Source of the DNA: Owenia fusiformis | Lineage: Eukaryota; Annelida; Polychaeta; Sabellida; Oweniidae | Reading direction: 5' to 3' | Length of the DNA: 64,000 nt | Assembly (NCBI GenBank): GCA_903813345.2 | Contig: CAIIXF020000004.1 | Span: 10,176,196 to 10,240,195 of the forward strand | In this document: positions 39,861 to 52,500 of the stretch, piece by piece | How positions within the stretch are numbered: position 1 is the first letter of the stretch | Layout of the letters: every line of letters begins with the position of its first letter | Made by a program: the position numbers and the translations under genes | The notes under the pieces: model-generated | The model's database searches: none | What the model saw: only the letters and a program-made list of their open reading frames with translations | What the model was told of the DNA's origin: nothing

Positions 39861-40862
39861 ATGCATCTTTGGGAGTTTCAATCGTTTGTAATAAGTGTGT
39901 ACATCTTCTTGGTGGTTCCACCTATTATCCTAAGTGTAGGAATTGTCGGCAATGCAATGGCGGCGGCAGTATTACTGCAAAAGTCGATGCGCTCTTCAAC
40001 ATCCAGCATGTACTTGATCGCACTTGCCTTTGTGGACACAACGGTCCTCTTAACAGGATTAGTTCGTGAATGGATAAAATATGGAATCTTTGAGTATCGT
40101 GAGCATTTCGGCTACTGGACGTTGAAACCTTCTGATGTCAGAGCATATACGGATGCTGGCTGTAAGTTTCACATGTTCATACTCTATACGACTATCCATA
40201 TATCTGCATGGCTGCTCGTATGCCTTACGGTGGAGAGGGTCATCGCTGTTTTCATCCCCCACAAGGTAAAACTAATTTGCACTCATAAAGTTACCCTAGC
40301 CGCCATTGGTATCATCTTTATAGTTTGCATCGCTCTGAATTCACACTTCTTCGTCACAGTGAAGCTGGATACGGATATCTACTCCGGTGTCCTTTGGTGT
40401 GGTGTAAACGGTGACATGAACAGCGCGAATGCCAGATGGTATAAAACTTATCATATCATCGATGCAGTTGTCGCATCGTATGCTCCTTTTGTGATTATGC
40501 TATCGGCGAATCTACTGATAATAGGCAAGTTGAGGTTCAGCAAGTGCAAACGTGGCAAAATGGTCAACAATACTTCATCGAATGACTCGAAACTTAACAC
40601 CATGACAACGATTCTTCTCACAATTAATTTTGTTTTCGTCGTTACCACCTCCCCAATAGTCGTACTGAAGAAGTACTATAGTGTATGGTTCGATGTTAAC
40701 ACGGATGAGGGAGAAGCGGATAATGAACTGGCGTTTGCTATCTGCAACATGCTTTTCTATCTGAACAGTGCGCTAAATTTCTTTTTATATTGTATCTCTG
40801 GACCAAGGTTTAGAGGAGAGTTTATGGTCCTCATGAGACGTTTGACATCGTGTAGAAACTGA
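39861..40862 (+). CDS. Class A (rhodopsin-like) GPCR, probable neuropeptide-type receptor, intronless
   Basis: 333 residues in one exon encode seven hydrophobic segments, so this is a plasma-membrane receptor coupling to G proteins. Class A landmarks: GNA in TM1 (Asn31), LALAFVD in TM2 (Asp59), Cys101 with Cys180 for the extracellular disulfide, ERV at 125-127 in place of DRY, a Pro at 265 in TM6, and NSxxNFFLY in TM7 (302-310) where NPxxY has Phe instead of Pro. The basic third loop is short. The overall look is that of the FMRFamide/TRH-like peptide receptor families expanded in lophotrochozoans; the ligand cannot be named. The start is the first ATG of the frame, 21 residues or fewer before TM1, so the extracellular tail is very short. 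Confidence 0.9.
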   Translation: MHLWEFQSFVISVYIFLVVPPIILSVGIVGNAMAAAVLLQKSMRSSTSSMYLIALAFVDTTVLLTGLVREWIKYGIFEYREHFGYWTLKPSDVRAYTDAGCKFHMFILYTTIHISAWLLVCLTVERVIAVFIPHKVKLICTHKVTLAAIGIIFIVCIALNSHFFVTVKLDTDIYSGVLWCGVNGDMNSANARWYKTYHIIDAVVASYAPFVIMLSANLLIIGKLRFSKCKRGKMVNNTSSNDSKLNTMTTILLTINFVFVVTTSPIVVLKKYYSVWFDVNTDEGEADNELAFAICNMLFYLNSALNFFLYCISGPRFRGEFMVLMRRLTSCRN

Positions 40863-42522
40863 ACCCCATTGAACTACAGAGCCAGACACGTTGACGGTAG
40901 TCATATAAAATATGGTCTCCAAGAAAGCTCCCGCAAGTCAGTTTTGGACAAAACAATTTTTAAGAACTATTTTACATATGCACAATTTTATTCAAACAAA
41001 GAATGTGAACTCATCCACCAAGCGTCAACCATATTGGTCTAAGCTGTATGTCATGACAATTTACTTATTAACCTGTCATTGTCCGCATTCATTGATGGTT
41101 CTGATACCGATGCTAAGTCCGACGTTACGGGATAGTTTCGGGCAACCGCCTCATAATATGTGTATAGACGTTTCTCTCTTGGAAGACAAGATGGATTTCA
41201 TGTCACTTAATAATAATGATTAAAGGCCTCATATAAAGTCTAAACATTTTGGCGTATCGTGTAGTCTTACCGAATGTTATTAAAAATAATTTGTGTTACT
41301 TCGCTAAAATATTATATGGCCATTTATTTCACTATAAAATGTTAAAATATTTGAAACTTTTTTTAAAAATTCAAAGGTGGCTTTTCGGGGACCTTTGTTC
41401 AAAAAGCCGTGACTTTTTTTAAAAGTCACACCTATCTTTTAATAAGCGATACTTCAAACCAACGCGCAGCATTCATCCTCACGTTTTTTTGAAAAATATG
41501 AAAATCGGTTGATAAATAAGCGACAAATGACCTCTGAACTCTGAAATGAACTTCCATGCATGAAAGTGGTTCAGGGAAAAATGTATTTCATAATTTTAGT
41601 TCTTATATTAGAAACCAATGGTAGAGAAATGCTTAAAACATAATATATTCTTCATTTACAACCTACCTAGACAATCACTTTGGTTTATTTTTGAAGATGA
41701 ACGTAATTAGAAAAGACTAACAAAGAAATTTTTATTTGATTTTTTTTTCAAAAAACGTTTGCCACATCAGTGATATTATTAAGTCTTATGTTCATTTTTG
41801 CAATACTGTTAATGTGTTTTCACTGTATAGCGGAATATTTGATGATTAAAGCATTTTTTAATTTGTATTCAGCAGTAATATTACATATATTTAACACATC
41901 GATTTTTATTTGAAAAAATGGCAGGAAATTCGAATGTTTAAGAAATCAAACCCTGATAACTCTTTTTTGAAAGAATAACTTTTTTCTAAAAAAAAACTGT
42001 AAAACAATTTCTAAAGTTACGAAAAATAATAGATGAATGATGAAATCATATATGGGGCCTTTAAAGATACTCGTGCAAGCATACACAGAGAAGAGTGACT
42101 GAACATACGGATATTGTACTTTGTATATGTGTATTTGCCGACTTTCAAACATTTCTGCCGTTTTTTGAGGGAGGACTAATACAAGTAGGCCTATTTATTG
42201 AATATATATGGAAATAGAAACTTATTCTTAATGTAAAAATGAGAAAGTGAATGTCCTCTCTTTAGACAATAAGTTGGATGGTTTGAAAGTGTGGAAATAT
42301 GCCTCAGATAAATAATATTGATATGTTTGTAATCCTGATAACCTGACTTTGAAGAAAACTTGTGATTTATTTGATAAAATAAATGTTGTATTTATTTATT
42401 CAGAATATAGACACATGATCAAAGATGTGATTATCTAGAATCATTTCAATACCATACCCGAGGCCCCATCATACCTGTCACAAAAACAAGATCATATTGC
42501 ATTCTATTTCTAGAATCAATTA
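40863..42522. other. 3' flank of the GPCR, no further gene seen
   Basis: AT-rich sequence. A 103-codon open frame at 40912-41223 begins 50 bp after the GPCR stop and has no recognisable domain; I treat it as 3' untranslated sequence. No other exon is seen. Confidence 0.5.
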
Positions 42523-42525
42523 TAT

Positions 42526-43730
42526 CACCCCATGCAGACAGATCGCCTAGAATTACATTCGTATGACGCGAGACTCGACATTCAACGGGAATCTAGAAAC
42601 ATTTGTCACCAATGAAGCAAATTATTTTTACTGCTTAATCAATTTTGAATGACAGTCACATTAAGTTATACAAGTATGAGAATAGCATGACGTTCTGATG
42701 TTTCAAGGGAACTCGTTTGAAAAAGATGGCGGTAATTGAAATTACGATGTAAAGATAAAACCGCAACGACATTTTTGTAAATTTCTTTAAAAAACTAAAA
42801 AACATACGTCACTCGTCACATATCGACTATTTTAAAACAGAAAAGTATGTATAAATAGTAAGGCCTGCAGGTCCGATTCCACTTGGTAGAATTAACATTG
42901 GTCTCGCATATGTCATACAAATAATATTTGAAACACTGAACCTAGTTTTTCGATGAAATCAAACAAATATTTCGTTGCAGTTTTATCTTTACATCGTAAT
43001 TTCAATCACTGCCATCACTTTTCAAACGACTTACCTTTAAATATAAAGACGTCATGCTCACACCTGAATAGCCGGACAAGGGTAAAGTCAGATACCGTTG
43101 TCACAAATAGCGGACATAGCCGCCACTTCAACTCTTCAATTACTTGGTCCTCATTTCATGGGACTTTATCGTCACTAATTCTGTGCATGTATTAAGCTCT
43201 TGTGATGATGTATCATATGAAATCCCAATTTCGATCAAATTGGGTCGTGAATTGCCACAATATAGCGTCTTCGATATCGTCAATGACAACGGAATCTGAA
43301 TTTGAAATAAGCGGCATATGGTAATACAGTGTCCGTTGTCCCGTATCCCGTCTTATTTTGATCGGCTAAATTGAAGACTTTATTTCGATGGTAGAGCATT
43401 ATTAACTGTACAATGAATTTAAGACACTTTGATTGATTGATTGTTGTTCCAAAGGAATTTAGTATAGGTGCTCTATTAAACATACAGTTCATGAAAATCT
43501 AATTGAAGCGACGGTTGTCCGCCATTTGTGACAACGGTATCTGACTTTAACGTTGTCAGGCTATTCCGGTGTGATGCTATTCTCATACCTTAATGTGACT
43601 GTCATTCACCATTCATTAAGCAGTAAAAAATAATTTGCTTTATGGATGACAAAATGTTTCTTGTTTCCTGGTGAATGTCGAGTCTCGCATCATACGAACG
43701 AAATGTTAGGCTATCTGTCTGCAAGGGGTG
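42526..43730. mobile_element. CACTA-like non-autonomous DNA transposon, copy 1
   Basis: The left end CACCCCATGCAGACAGAT matches the complement of the right end ATCTGTCTGCAAGGGGTG, and TAT flanks both sides (42523-42525, 43731-43733). A 3-bp duplication and CAC ends are characteristic of the CACTA/EnSpm group. Arms of more than 200 bp are inverted copies (CGAGACTCGACATTCA at 42570; TGAATGTCGAGTCTCG at 43673). Inside there are further inverted pairs (ATCTTTACATCGTAATTTCA at 42985 against 42737; GTCAGATACCGTTGTCACAA at 43087 against 43530). No transposase frame is visible. Confidence 0.82.
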
Positions 43731-43796
43731 TATATTGGATGTAAAAGCAGTCGCGCAGCAGCCGTAGTACACGTATAAAAACCTCTTTGGTTATAT

Positions 43797-45911
43797 CACG
43801 GAGCGGTAGGCAAACTGCGCGCCTACTATGCACGCAGTTTGGAACACTGACAAACTGCGCGCCTATTCACAAAATGACAGACAGGGAGGACACGACTCCC
43901 AAGAGGATGGAAATTACTGGAAATACAAGGCTAGTTTTGGTTTTCAGACAGTACCAAGATGTGGAGACTAACTTAGTTTATACGTAGCACTCGATTTTTT
44001 CCCGATGCATATCTAGTTATCTCAAAATAAGGTTCCGAAGGAGCTTTCGTGTTAAAATTATACAGTGTTGCGTCATATAATGTCTGGTTTTCGCAGTTTG
44101 ACGTTTATTCCAGCCCTTGTGTTTGCATATTCTGAAAGATATAGGATTGCTGCACATGGTTTAAGTAATATAGTTTGTTTGTTAAACAGTGACAAGCCAT
44201 TAACGTGATTTTATTTTTTTCGTTGTCAAACTGCGTGCATACTTTCACGTGGATTTCACAAACTGCGTGCCTAATATTTACAAACTGCGCGCCTATATTT
44301 ACAAACTGCGCGCCTAATTTGCTGTGTGCAAGTTTGTTGTGTATTTTCAGAAAATGTAAACGCCACTCACTAAACCTGTCCCTATATAAAAAGAAACCAA
44401 AGTCTGACCCTAACAAAAATGTAGATAACAACGGCGCATCTTCAAAAACCATGACACCCCCTTCAGAATTAAACAAGATGTTATTTTAAAACGCACCAAT
44501 GAAGAAAAGGAAACCAATCAAGAAACCAAAGAGGCGATTATTTAAAGGTACCAGTGACTCATTTGAAAAAACATTAAAAGACTGTGAAAACCTCTTGCCC
44601 GATGTCCTCTCAAACCTTAAAAGAAATAGTACACTGTGTCAACCCTTTCTCAATTTCTTTGGATTTATCAGGCTCGTATACTATACATGTACTGCAGTCG
44701 GGACATTCAAGTATTACTTCCTTTGGCATATGCTATAAAATAGACTCGGAACTATTGTATCCCCAAAAATTCAAAGGTTTAAGTGAAAAAGTTTTGAATT
44801 TCTGAATTTTTGCTCGTCATGCATGCATGGTCACTTATTTATGGTAACATAGGTAATAAGTTTCAAGTCGAAAGAGTGAGATTGTTGTAAATATCTTTTT
44901 CTTACTTATTTTGCTAAAACTGTGAATTTTTATAGCATTTTATAATGAGGAATTCATTGAATTCTAAGAAATGGCATTTTGGACTGCATCAATCAAAAAT
45001 ATGAATAAAAAAGGATTCAATATATATTTACACAATTTTTATGAACAAATTGTATTTATGTTGCACCATGCATCATGCACCATGTTAGTTTGAAATAAAG
45101 TAGTAAAATAAGCACTTCGGCACTTCGATGGAGACTAGGCGGGGGCCACCTGGGTGTCTTTTAGTAGGACCCCAATAGAACAAAACCATTTTCATGAGAT
45201 TTTTGAACTCAACTCTATATGATGAAGTCGAATTATTGCATCAATTTTTTTATTAAATCATATAGACAAGAACAAAATAAAATATAAATATGTACATTTC
45301 CACTGGTTGTCAACCATCAACCCAATTTTAGTTTTTGTCCACCTTTTCAACTTACTTACGTACTCCCATGAAATCACATAGGCCTGCATTCCCGGGCCTG
45401 CATTACTGAGAAGTCATCGATAATATGCACGCAGTTTGGAAGAGTAGGCACGCAGTTTGTGATTTCTGGCTAAAATAGGCGCGCAGTTTGTGTTTTATTA
45501 CTTCTTTCTGTCATGTTTATCTATTTTAATAAGAAATATTTTGTATTGTACGGGAAAACTGGGTTGAGATGTACCTGTGAATCAAAACCCAAGTGTTTTA
45601 TATTTCTGTGAAACGTGCGATATCAACTTATGTATTGGTGATCGAAAAATCGATGTCAATTTTTTGTATTAATCTGCTTATATTTTTAAACCTACGTTCA
45701 TCTGGACATGCATTTCGCTATCACGTGGTTGAATCATATAATCGCCACCGAATGGACGTGTTGAACTATAAAACAATTCAGAATAAATGTCTTAAAATGA
45801 CGTTTGAAAACACAGACTCCAACTTTTATGATGCAATGTTGATAGGCGCGCAGTTTGTCAGTCTTTCAAACTGCGTGCATAGTAGGCAAGCAGTTTGGCT
45901 ACCGCACCGTG
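43797..45911. mobile_element. CACTA-like non-autonomous DNA transposon, copy 2, with subterminal repeats
   Basis: The ends CACGGAGCGGTAGGCAAACT and (complement of the right end) CACGGTGCGGTAGCCAAACT match, flanked by TAT on both sides (43794-43796, 45912-45914). A 13-16 bp word (CAAACTGCGCGCCTA or CAAACTGCGTGC) occurs about six or seven times near the left end and about five times near the right end, in both orientations. Such subterminal repeats are the usual transposase-binding arrays of CACTA elements. No complete transposase is present. It starts only 66 bp after copy 1 ends. Confidence 0.88.
44350..44805 (+). pseudogene. Unidentified coding-like fragment inside CACTA-like copy 2
   Basis: The frame at 44499-44738 starts with a Lys/Arg-rich run (MKKRKPIKKPKRRLFKG) followed by SFEKTLKDCENLLPDVLSNL. 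The frame at 44584-44805 then continues with plausible protein-like sequence to FKGLSEKVLNF. Together they look like one coding unit with a frameshift near 44620. Upstream, 44389-44486 encodes another Lys-rich stretch (KKKPKSDPNKN) in yet another frame. I do not recognise the protein. It could be a decayed transposon-encoded product or captured host sequence. Confidence 0.35.
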
Positions 45912-45914
45912 TAT

Positions 45915-46224
45915 ATTGACGTCGATATTTTTGTGATAGGGACATGTGGCGCTTTTTAGTCTTTATAACAGGTAATCATTGAGGAAATGAAAAAGCTTTG
46001 CACAGCATATAATTCAGTGAACAAAAGATAAAACCCCCTCTTCTTTCGATGTCAGCGGTAACTTTCTCGCGATTTCACGGGGCCTGAATATGGCAAATGG
46101 GAATAAAGATTAGTCAACTAGTTATATATTTTGCCTAACCTTGAGTGCCAAGGAAACCAGAATGATCCAGCTATAGAAAAGATCTAAAACAAATTGTGGA
46201 TGAATTCTATAAGTAAATTCAGAA
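45915..46224. other. Intergenic DNA, no gene seen
   Basis: Sequence between the CACTA-like element and the recombinase relic. I recognise no exon or repeat here. Confidence 0.5.
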
Positions 46225-46510
46225 AACAAACACACGGATGTTCATGCACTGAAAGAGTACCTGACCACTAAGTGGAAATTCCGCCCTGTCGAAGACCTGG
46301 AACAAGAAGAGTTCAATTCTTCCTAGTGTCCGTCTAGTTTTTACATCGATACCCAGCAAAAACATAGAAGCGTACTAACCCAGTACTTTGAGATCTTATT
46401 TAGGACGTTTTGTGAAATAATTGAAGAGTAAGAATTATGCTACAGGCATGCTTGCTAGCATTGTGTTTGACAAATTCGCCGCAGTCTCACCTCATGGCAA
46501 AATGACCCAA
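46225..46510 (+). pseudogene. Decayed tyrosine recombinase (Crypton-type), core-binding region
   Basis: Fragments read in different frames: ALKEYLTTKWKFRPVEDLEQ and EEFN at 46244-46316, FLVSV at about 46319-46333 after a frame change, then PSTLRSYLGRFVK, a stop, and LKSKNYATGMLASIVFDKF (46380-46480). The order (helix, VEDL..EEFN, FLxSVR, PSTLRS, LKxxNY) matches the N-terminal core-binding domain that comes before the catalytic domain in Crypton recombinases and their domesticated relatives. The catalytic Arg/His/Tyr part is not found downstream. With at least two frameshifts and several stops it is a relic. Confidence 0.6.
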
Positions 46511-49500
46511 GTCTAAAGGTATACATGCTTATTATTGGCACGATGAACATGACTTTTCCCTCATGCCGCAAACTGGAGAGTCGGGACTTTGTTGGAGAGT
46601 TGGAGCTTACAGTTAGAGCTGAACAAACTACAGGCAGAGAAGATAAAGAGACGAAGTGACTCTTAGAGCTAAACAAGCTCCAGAGCAGAGACGACTCTTG
46701 AATAGATACCTTTATATTATATGGACATTTTGTTATTTATTGTAAAAACTTATGTTGGAATAGATTTAAAAACCCTGTACATAATTGTTTTGTAGAGCCA
46801 TCTTCTATTGGTAACTGTCGTACCACCAAACCAGGTCGACACCCTTATAACACCTCCAAAGATCCCATTTCGTTCGTCCCGGGCCTTTCCCCAGCGAGTG
46901 TACTGGGTGCTCGGCGAAACGGCCCAGGCGCGACAATATACAGTACTTATCTAGCCTTCCTTTTCAGTAATGCAGTATACTTATAGCATTACATCCAGTC
47001 CATAAGCAAATGTCTGAACCATCCTACCTATAGGATATCAAGCCCTCTCATAACTACAGCTACCCTCAATACATTTCCTTTTTCTTATTCCATCTTGGAA
47101 TACTTCGCAAACCCTATTGAAGTCATCATATGCAATATGTCTTAATCATGAATGAATATAACTTGCGTAATAATGTTACCCCCACAACGAGAAACACTAT
47201 ATAATAAACATCAATACGACGAGATAATAGATTTATTATCCGAATTGAATAATAACTAATAAGATCAGGTACTGTTTGAATAACATTCTGCCCGGGATTT
47301 GTTATTAATCATATAGAAATGTATTATCCGAGAACAGCTTACATGTACGTATTATCCGTTGCGGCCATTAACAATTTTACATATCTAATTAGCTAAGTAA
47401 ATAAACATGCGTCGACACAGTCGCAGTTGACTATGAAAAGTTCAATCATCAATCTTATTTTTATTTTCTTGATTTAAAGATCTATTATATTTAAAAAAGA
47501 AAATGTTTGATTTTAAGTTCAACCTTTAATTCTTATTATCAAGAACGCGCATGCAAATTCGCCAACCATGTACATTTTTTGCAGTCTGCGCAATTTAATG
47601 TAAATCATTGTATATTTTTTCGATATACTGTAATACTATTCATTATTTGTAAAAATTGAACCGAATATAATCTAAAATTAATCAGCTTTAAATACATTAT
47701 ATGTCATAAAAGTTGCCTTAAAACAATACAATTCGTGCGTTTGTAAATGCTCTAAACCCCGCTAGTATATGAACGAATCCTAAATAGAAATGAGTAAAAT
47801 TCGTTCCCATTAGTGTGTACACGTTCTACACCGAGACTTCTCCTTTAAATCTAATCAGTCCATACCCTGCGTGCAGAGTCTAGTTAAACTACACTCGAAG
47901 CTCTCTTTTAAGAAGTGAAGTCAAACGAATGCAAAGGGTAATCAGTCCACTAGTATGAGTTAAGAATGGACAGAGGGACGGATGGCTTCATTCAATGGGA
48001 TAATTAAGATATTTCAAAACCAGTGTCATTCTTCTATGCATACATCACTCTAATCATAACATAAAACAAGCTGTTTATTTTAAAACTATTCTTTACGAAT
48101 CTATGATAAGTGTATAATGTTCAATCATACAAATCGCAGTCAGTGATTGTTCTCCACACTCACCCCTCCCCCTTCCTGACATGAACTATTTTGTAAAACC
48201 ATTGACAGTGTGGAAAGGATTCTTACACTCGAGTGTCAAGGGGGGGGGGGGGGGGGCACTTACAGAAATATACAAGGCGATGGTTCAAATTGGACAATTT
48301 TCAAAACTGCTCAACATGGTGAAAACTTCACGTTTTTAAAAAATGCTTGCCCGGCGAGTGGTTTGCTCTGGATTGCGAGAGAACAAAAACTTTGAGTTAG
48401 GATTTTTCCTAATACTATCTATACTAAACAACTTTTTAAACAGTCTCTGACTACATATCATACCAATTAATAGTACCATTATTGTGCTGACAGGATTAAA
48501 TATGATATCTATGGAATTATAATTTAATGAACTCAATAGTCTAAATGATAATAAGTTCATAATTTAGTCTTGGTGACTAGTCTTGCATCATCAGAGTTGC
48601 ATTGCAAATACCTCCCTAAATCAAATATTTAAAATTTACAAATTTACTAGTGTACGGGGTGGGGAAACAAGTCTCCATCCAACCACTAAAGTTTAAAAGG
48701 AAGACTATAGTGTCCCGTGAATTCATTATAATTATCTTAGACAATAGTGAAGCGGTACAATCATTGGAGTGTTAATTAATCGAAATGCAAGTTTGATTTA
48801 AAATAACTCCTTTGGATCAAATATTTTAATTCTACTAGAATGCGGGGAGTGGAAACAAGTCTCCATTCAAGCACTAAATATCAAAAGAAAGATTTCAGTA
48901 CCCATTAACTTCACTCCCGGACTTCACTATTCACCACCACCCCTTGCCCTTCCCCAAGTATCCCTTATGACCCCAGAATGTTCGTTTCTGTGCCCCCCCC
49001 CCTGTCCATGGCCAGTAAGTAATCTATGTGTATATTGGCTCCCTCCCAAAGGTGGGAAAACCAGATGCAGGCATAGACATTGACAAGGTGAGGGGATTTA
49101 AATATAAAAATAGTCTTGTTTTTGGCTCCGACTTATACATTTTGGCACTGTTTAACGAAGCCGGTTTAAGGAATGAGAGGCAGAAATAATTCCTAGAAAT
49201 AAGATGGCCGCATTGCGATAGCCGCGACCCCTTTGTCTTTATCCTTCCACAATCGGCAGATAAGAGTGGCTCTGGCATACCAGAATGAGATGGCCTGTCT
49301 TTACTGTAATCAAGATATGGTACCTAACCGCAGTTATTTTGGTTTTATAACGGGGATATTGCTCGAGCTTGAATAACAAATAAAAGGCATGTTCTTATTT
49401 CTGTATTCTGACCTTTGATTGTGTATTAAGTTGAGCTGCACGCCAAACGTTAAGATTGTTAAAACGCTTAAAATAAAACTTTATTCCTCTCAATTTACAT

Positions 49501-52500
49501 AAAAATGAAACAGATTAGATTCAAATCTCAGTCACACCAGCACCACTGGTCAAAGGAAGTACAAATATCTATATTAATCAAATGTCTGAGAATTTGATAA
49601 CTGTCTGGGATCCAATGTTAATTTTATTGAAGCAAACTAAGAAAAGATGAATTTTAAACGTTTAGAGGGAAAAGTCAAATATGCATTGTAACTCTAAAAA
49701 TAATTCATTAAAGTGTCGTACACATTTTATAACATTTATATAAATAAAACAAATAAAGCACAACCCTAATGCCCTATAATGAATTCATATCGGCGCTAAA
49801 CGGCCCTTGCAATAAAAAAAATCATCAAAGCAGGGAATGCTTGGAAAATTCTTCCGAGACTGACTTTTGTTATTTCAAAATTGAAATATGCCTAATTCCT
49901 ATGAACACGCGATCTTTTTCCTAGGGTTTTACTCTATTTTAGATTTACTAGAAAAATGATTATATGATGATTGCGTTTGCTTCTCACGAGTTCATTGAAA
50001 CGTTCAGTCGTAAAACTTTAGAGATCAAAAGACTAATTAGGCACCTGATTGCGAAAGTTTGATTGCATTTCGATCGCCGGGATTTTACAAACGTAATTGT
50101 TTAAGTAGCGATCGTGTTCTTGGGATCTTGATAATTTCTTATTTTAAGTTTTGGGTTGAAAGCAATGAGTATGTCGGACTTTCTCAAGTCCACATAATGA
50201 AACAATATCCCTTTATATTAGTTCAATCGGAATTTGCATAAACATACCAGTTTTATATTGCAAAATGAACTGTAATTAATAGCCTACATAAAAGCATCAT
50301 GATAAATAAAACATTAAAGCATATATAAAGCCTATTGTTATCGCACCCATCGCACCCCCCCCCCCCTCCTGGCTACGCCTATGGATATTTTGGCAACTTT
50401 CACGTTTACCCCGCCCCCTAATAATTCTTGCGCCCCCTCTAAATATCAGACCCGTCAGGCGTTGAGGCATGGATCAGGATACCCTGACTCCCAAGCTGTG
50501 CGACTTCTGGCAACCGCTACACCTATATTCCCGGGGAAAACGCTTTTAGAAAAATGTCAAATATGGCCGCGTGTGGGCAAACACGGAGGAGGGGGAGAGG
50601 GGTGCGTGCATTATGTGCGACCCTTCATCAGTTGTGTACCTTATTTTTTGTATGAATTTCTTCCGAATAGTTATGCTAGAGGGGTTCTGATATTTATTTC
50701 TGTTTTCAAATGAAATAATTTCACCCTTGCCCGACTGACTTGTAGATAATGCACGAATCAAATAGCATGGAGATCAGATAATCAGATTGATTCGTATTTT
50801 CGCAATCAGATGAATTTTTGTTTTCTCTGATTAAAAGGCGGTTTGAAGCTACTTTTACAGGATTTGTAAATTCGCAATCAGACTGGCTTATTTTAATATT
50901 TAGTCAGTGCAAGAGAAGGGGACTATAATGTAGAAAATTGTTTTGATTTCGACACTAACTAAATAATTTATCACAATTGTTAAATAAGCAAACAGAAACA
51001 GCTTTAAAGTGTGCGCCTGACCCGGCTACGTATAGCACAGAGTTTATACTGGCGGATTAGACTAGTTCATTTTTTATATGTGTGTGAAAGCTTTCTCTTA
51101 TTTGCGTTTTTTCGTTTAGTACGGTTTTGTTATAATTGCCGAGGTCGTATAACCGGGATAAAACAATGATTATCGTTGACTGCCCACACACAAAACATAC
51201 GTTGAGTGAACAGTGTTATTACAAACAACAGGCTTTAGAATACAAATACAATACGACGTGTGATAATAAGCTGTACACTACCACTGCTGCATGTACATAT
51301 TACTAATTTACTAGGGCTCCCAAAGAGTGGATAGGGAGGTTGTGTTTGTCACTTTTAAATTTCAAAATTGTCATTTTACATGTCATAATTTGTTGGTTTC
51401 ATTCGTTTAGCCAATCAAAACATTGTAAAACAATAAATTGTCTGTTACGTACAATCAATTTTGTTCAGTTTTGATAAGTTGTCAGAATAAAGTTACGTTC
51501 ATCTGAATCCATGTATCAAAACAAAAATCCTATTTTCACTTCAAAATACTTCAGTGAGATGAAGGCTCGGAATTGTCACATGCAATAACTTATTGTCGTA
51601 TTCGTTATTTTATCTTCTCGATAGTAGCATTTAGTCGCACATTTGATGCCAGGTCACCTTGTCGCGTACCTCTTGGGGAACCCCACATTTATGTGTGTAC
51701 TCATGGAAGTAAATTCCCCGGTGTAGCCGAGAGCCACAAACTTTTCAACAGGTTCGAAATGACCAATTTCTCTCATATATACTCTAAATATTTTATTATT
51801 TAGCACCTACAAAGTATTGCTAATAACCATATGTAATTTCAATAAGGAAACTTATCTGGCTACATGTAAATTCAATATCAACACTAGCTGTTCTCTCAAC
51901 ACGTCCTGGCTTACCTTGTGGTGACAAACCCTGGATTTTCGCTATTTATAGTTTATCAACACCTGGACGCATGCGCATTTTATAGTTTATCGGGCACTTT
52001 AAAAATGAGAATAGAGGCAAAAAAGTCTATACATAAAATGTAATTAAAACCCGGGAATTAAAAGCAAGTTTAGACTGTTGGACAATGTTCAGACTTCTGA
52101 CCAAGATTAAATCATTTATGTTTGTATTTAAAATATAGTATTTCAATCAGACAGACGTTCTAATGAGTTAGAAAAATACATTTGTCCATTTCCTCTCAAG
52201 AAGTTTTCAAAGGTAATCAAGTCGATTTGTTTGAGTGTTTAGCATTGTTTTTCATAACTTGACGCTTCCATGAACAGAATGACTTTGAAATGAGTTTTTA
52301 TAATTTTAGCTTTTATACGGACATGCTTATTGTATATTTCTATATGAACGTTGTAATTATGTGATGTAACATCGCCCCCCCCAAATTGCAGGTATACAAA
52401 TTTTGGTCGGAATGCATTAACTTGCAATTAAAAGCAATTTTAGACTGTTAGATGATCTCTTATGTAATCTAGGTGATGTTGGTACACTTCCGCATTTAAG

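Noticed and set aside
40912..41223. 103-codon open frame just after the GPCR
   Set aside because: No recognisable domain, weak start context and position directly in the 3' flank; most likely untranslated sequence.
43805..45900. Regularly recurring 13-16 bp CG-containing words as a CRISPR or regulatory array
   Set aside because: Clustered only at the two ends of an element with inverted ends and target duplication; better explained as CACTA subterminal repeats.
3289..50364. Homopolymer C or G runs (3289, 5041, 6182, 15780, 38293, 48240, 50350)
   Set aside because: Not treated as features: length is unreliable in assemblies and several are parts of known repeat families here.
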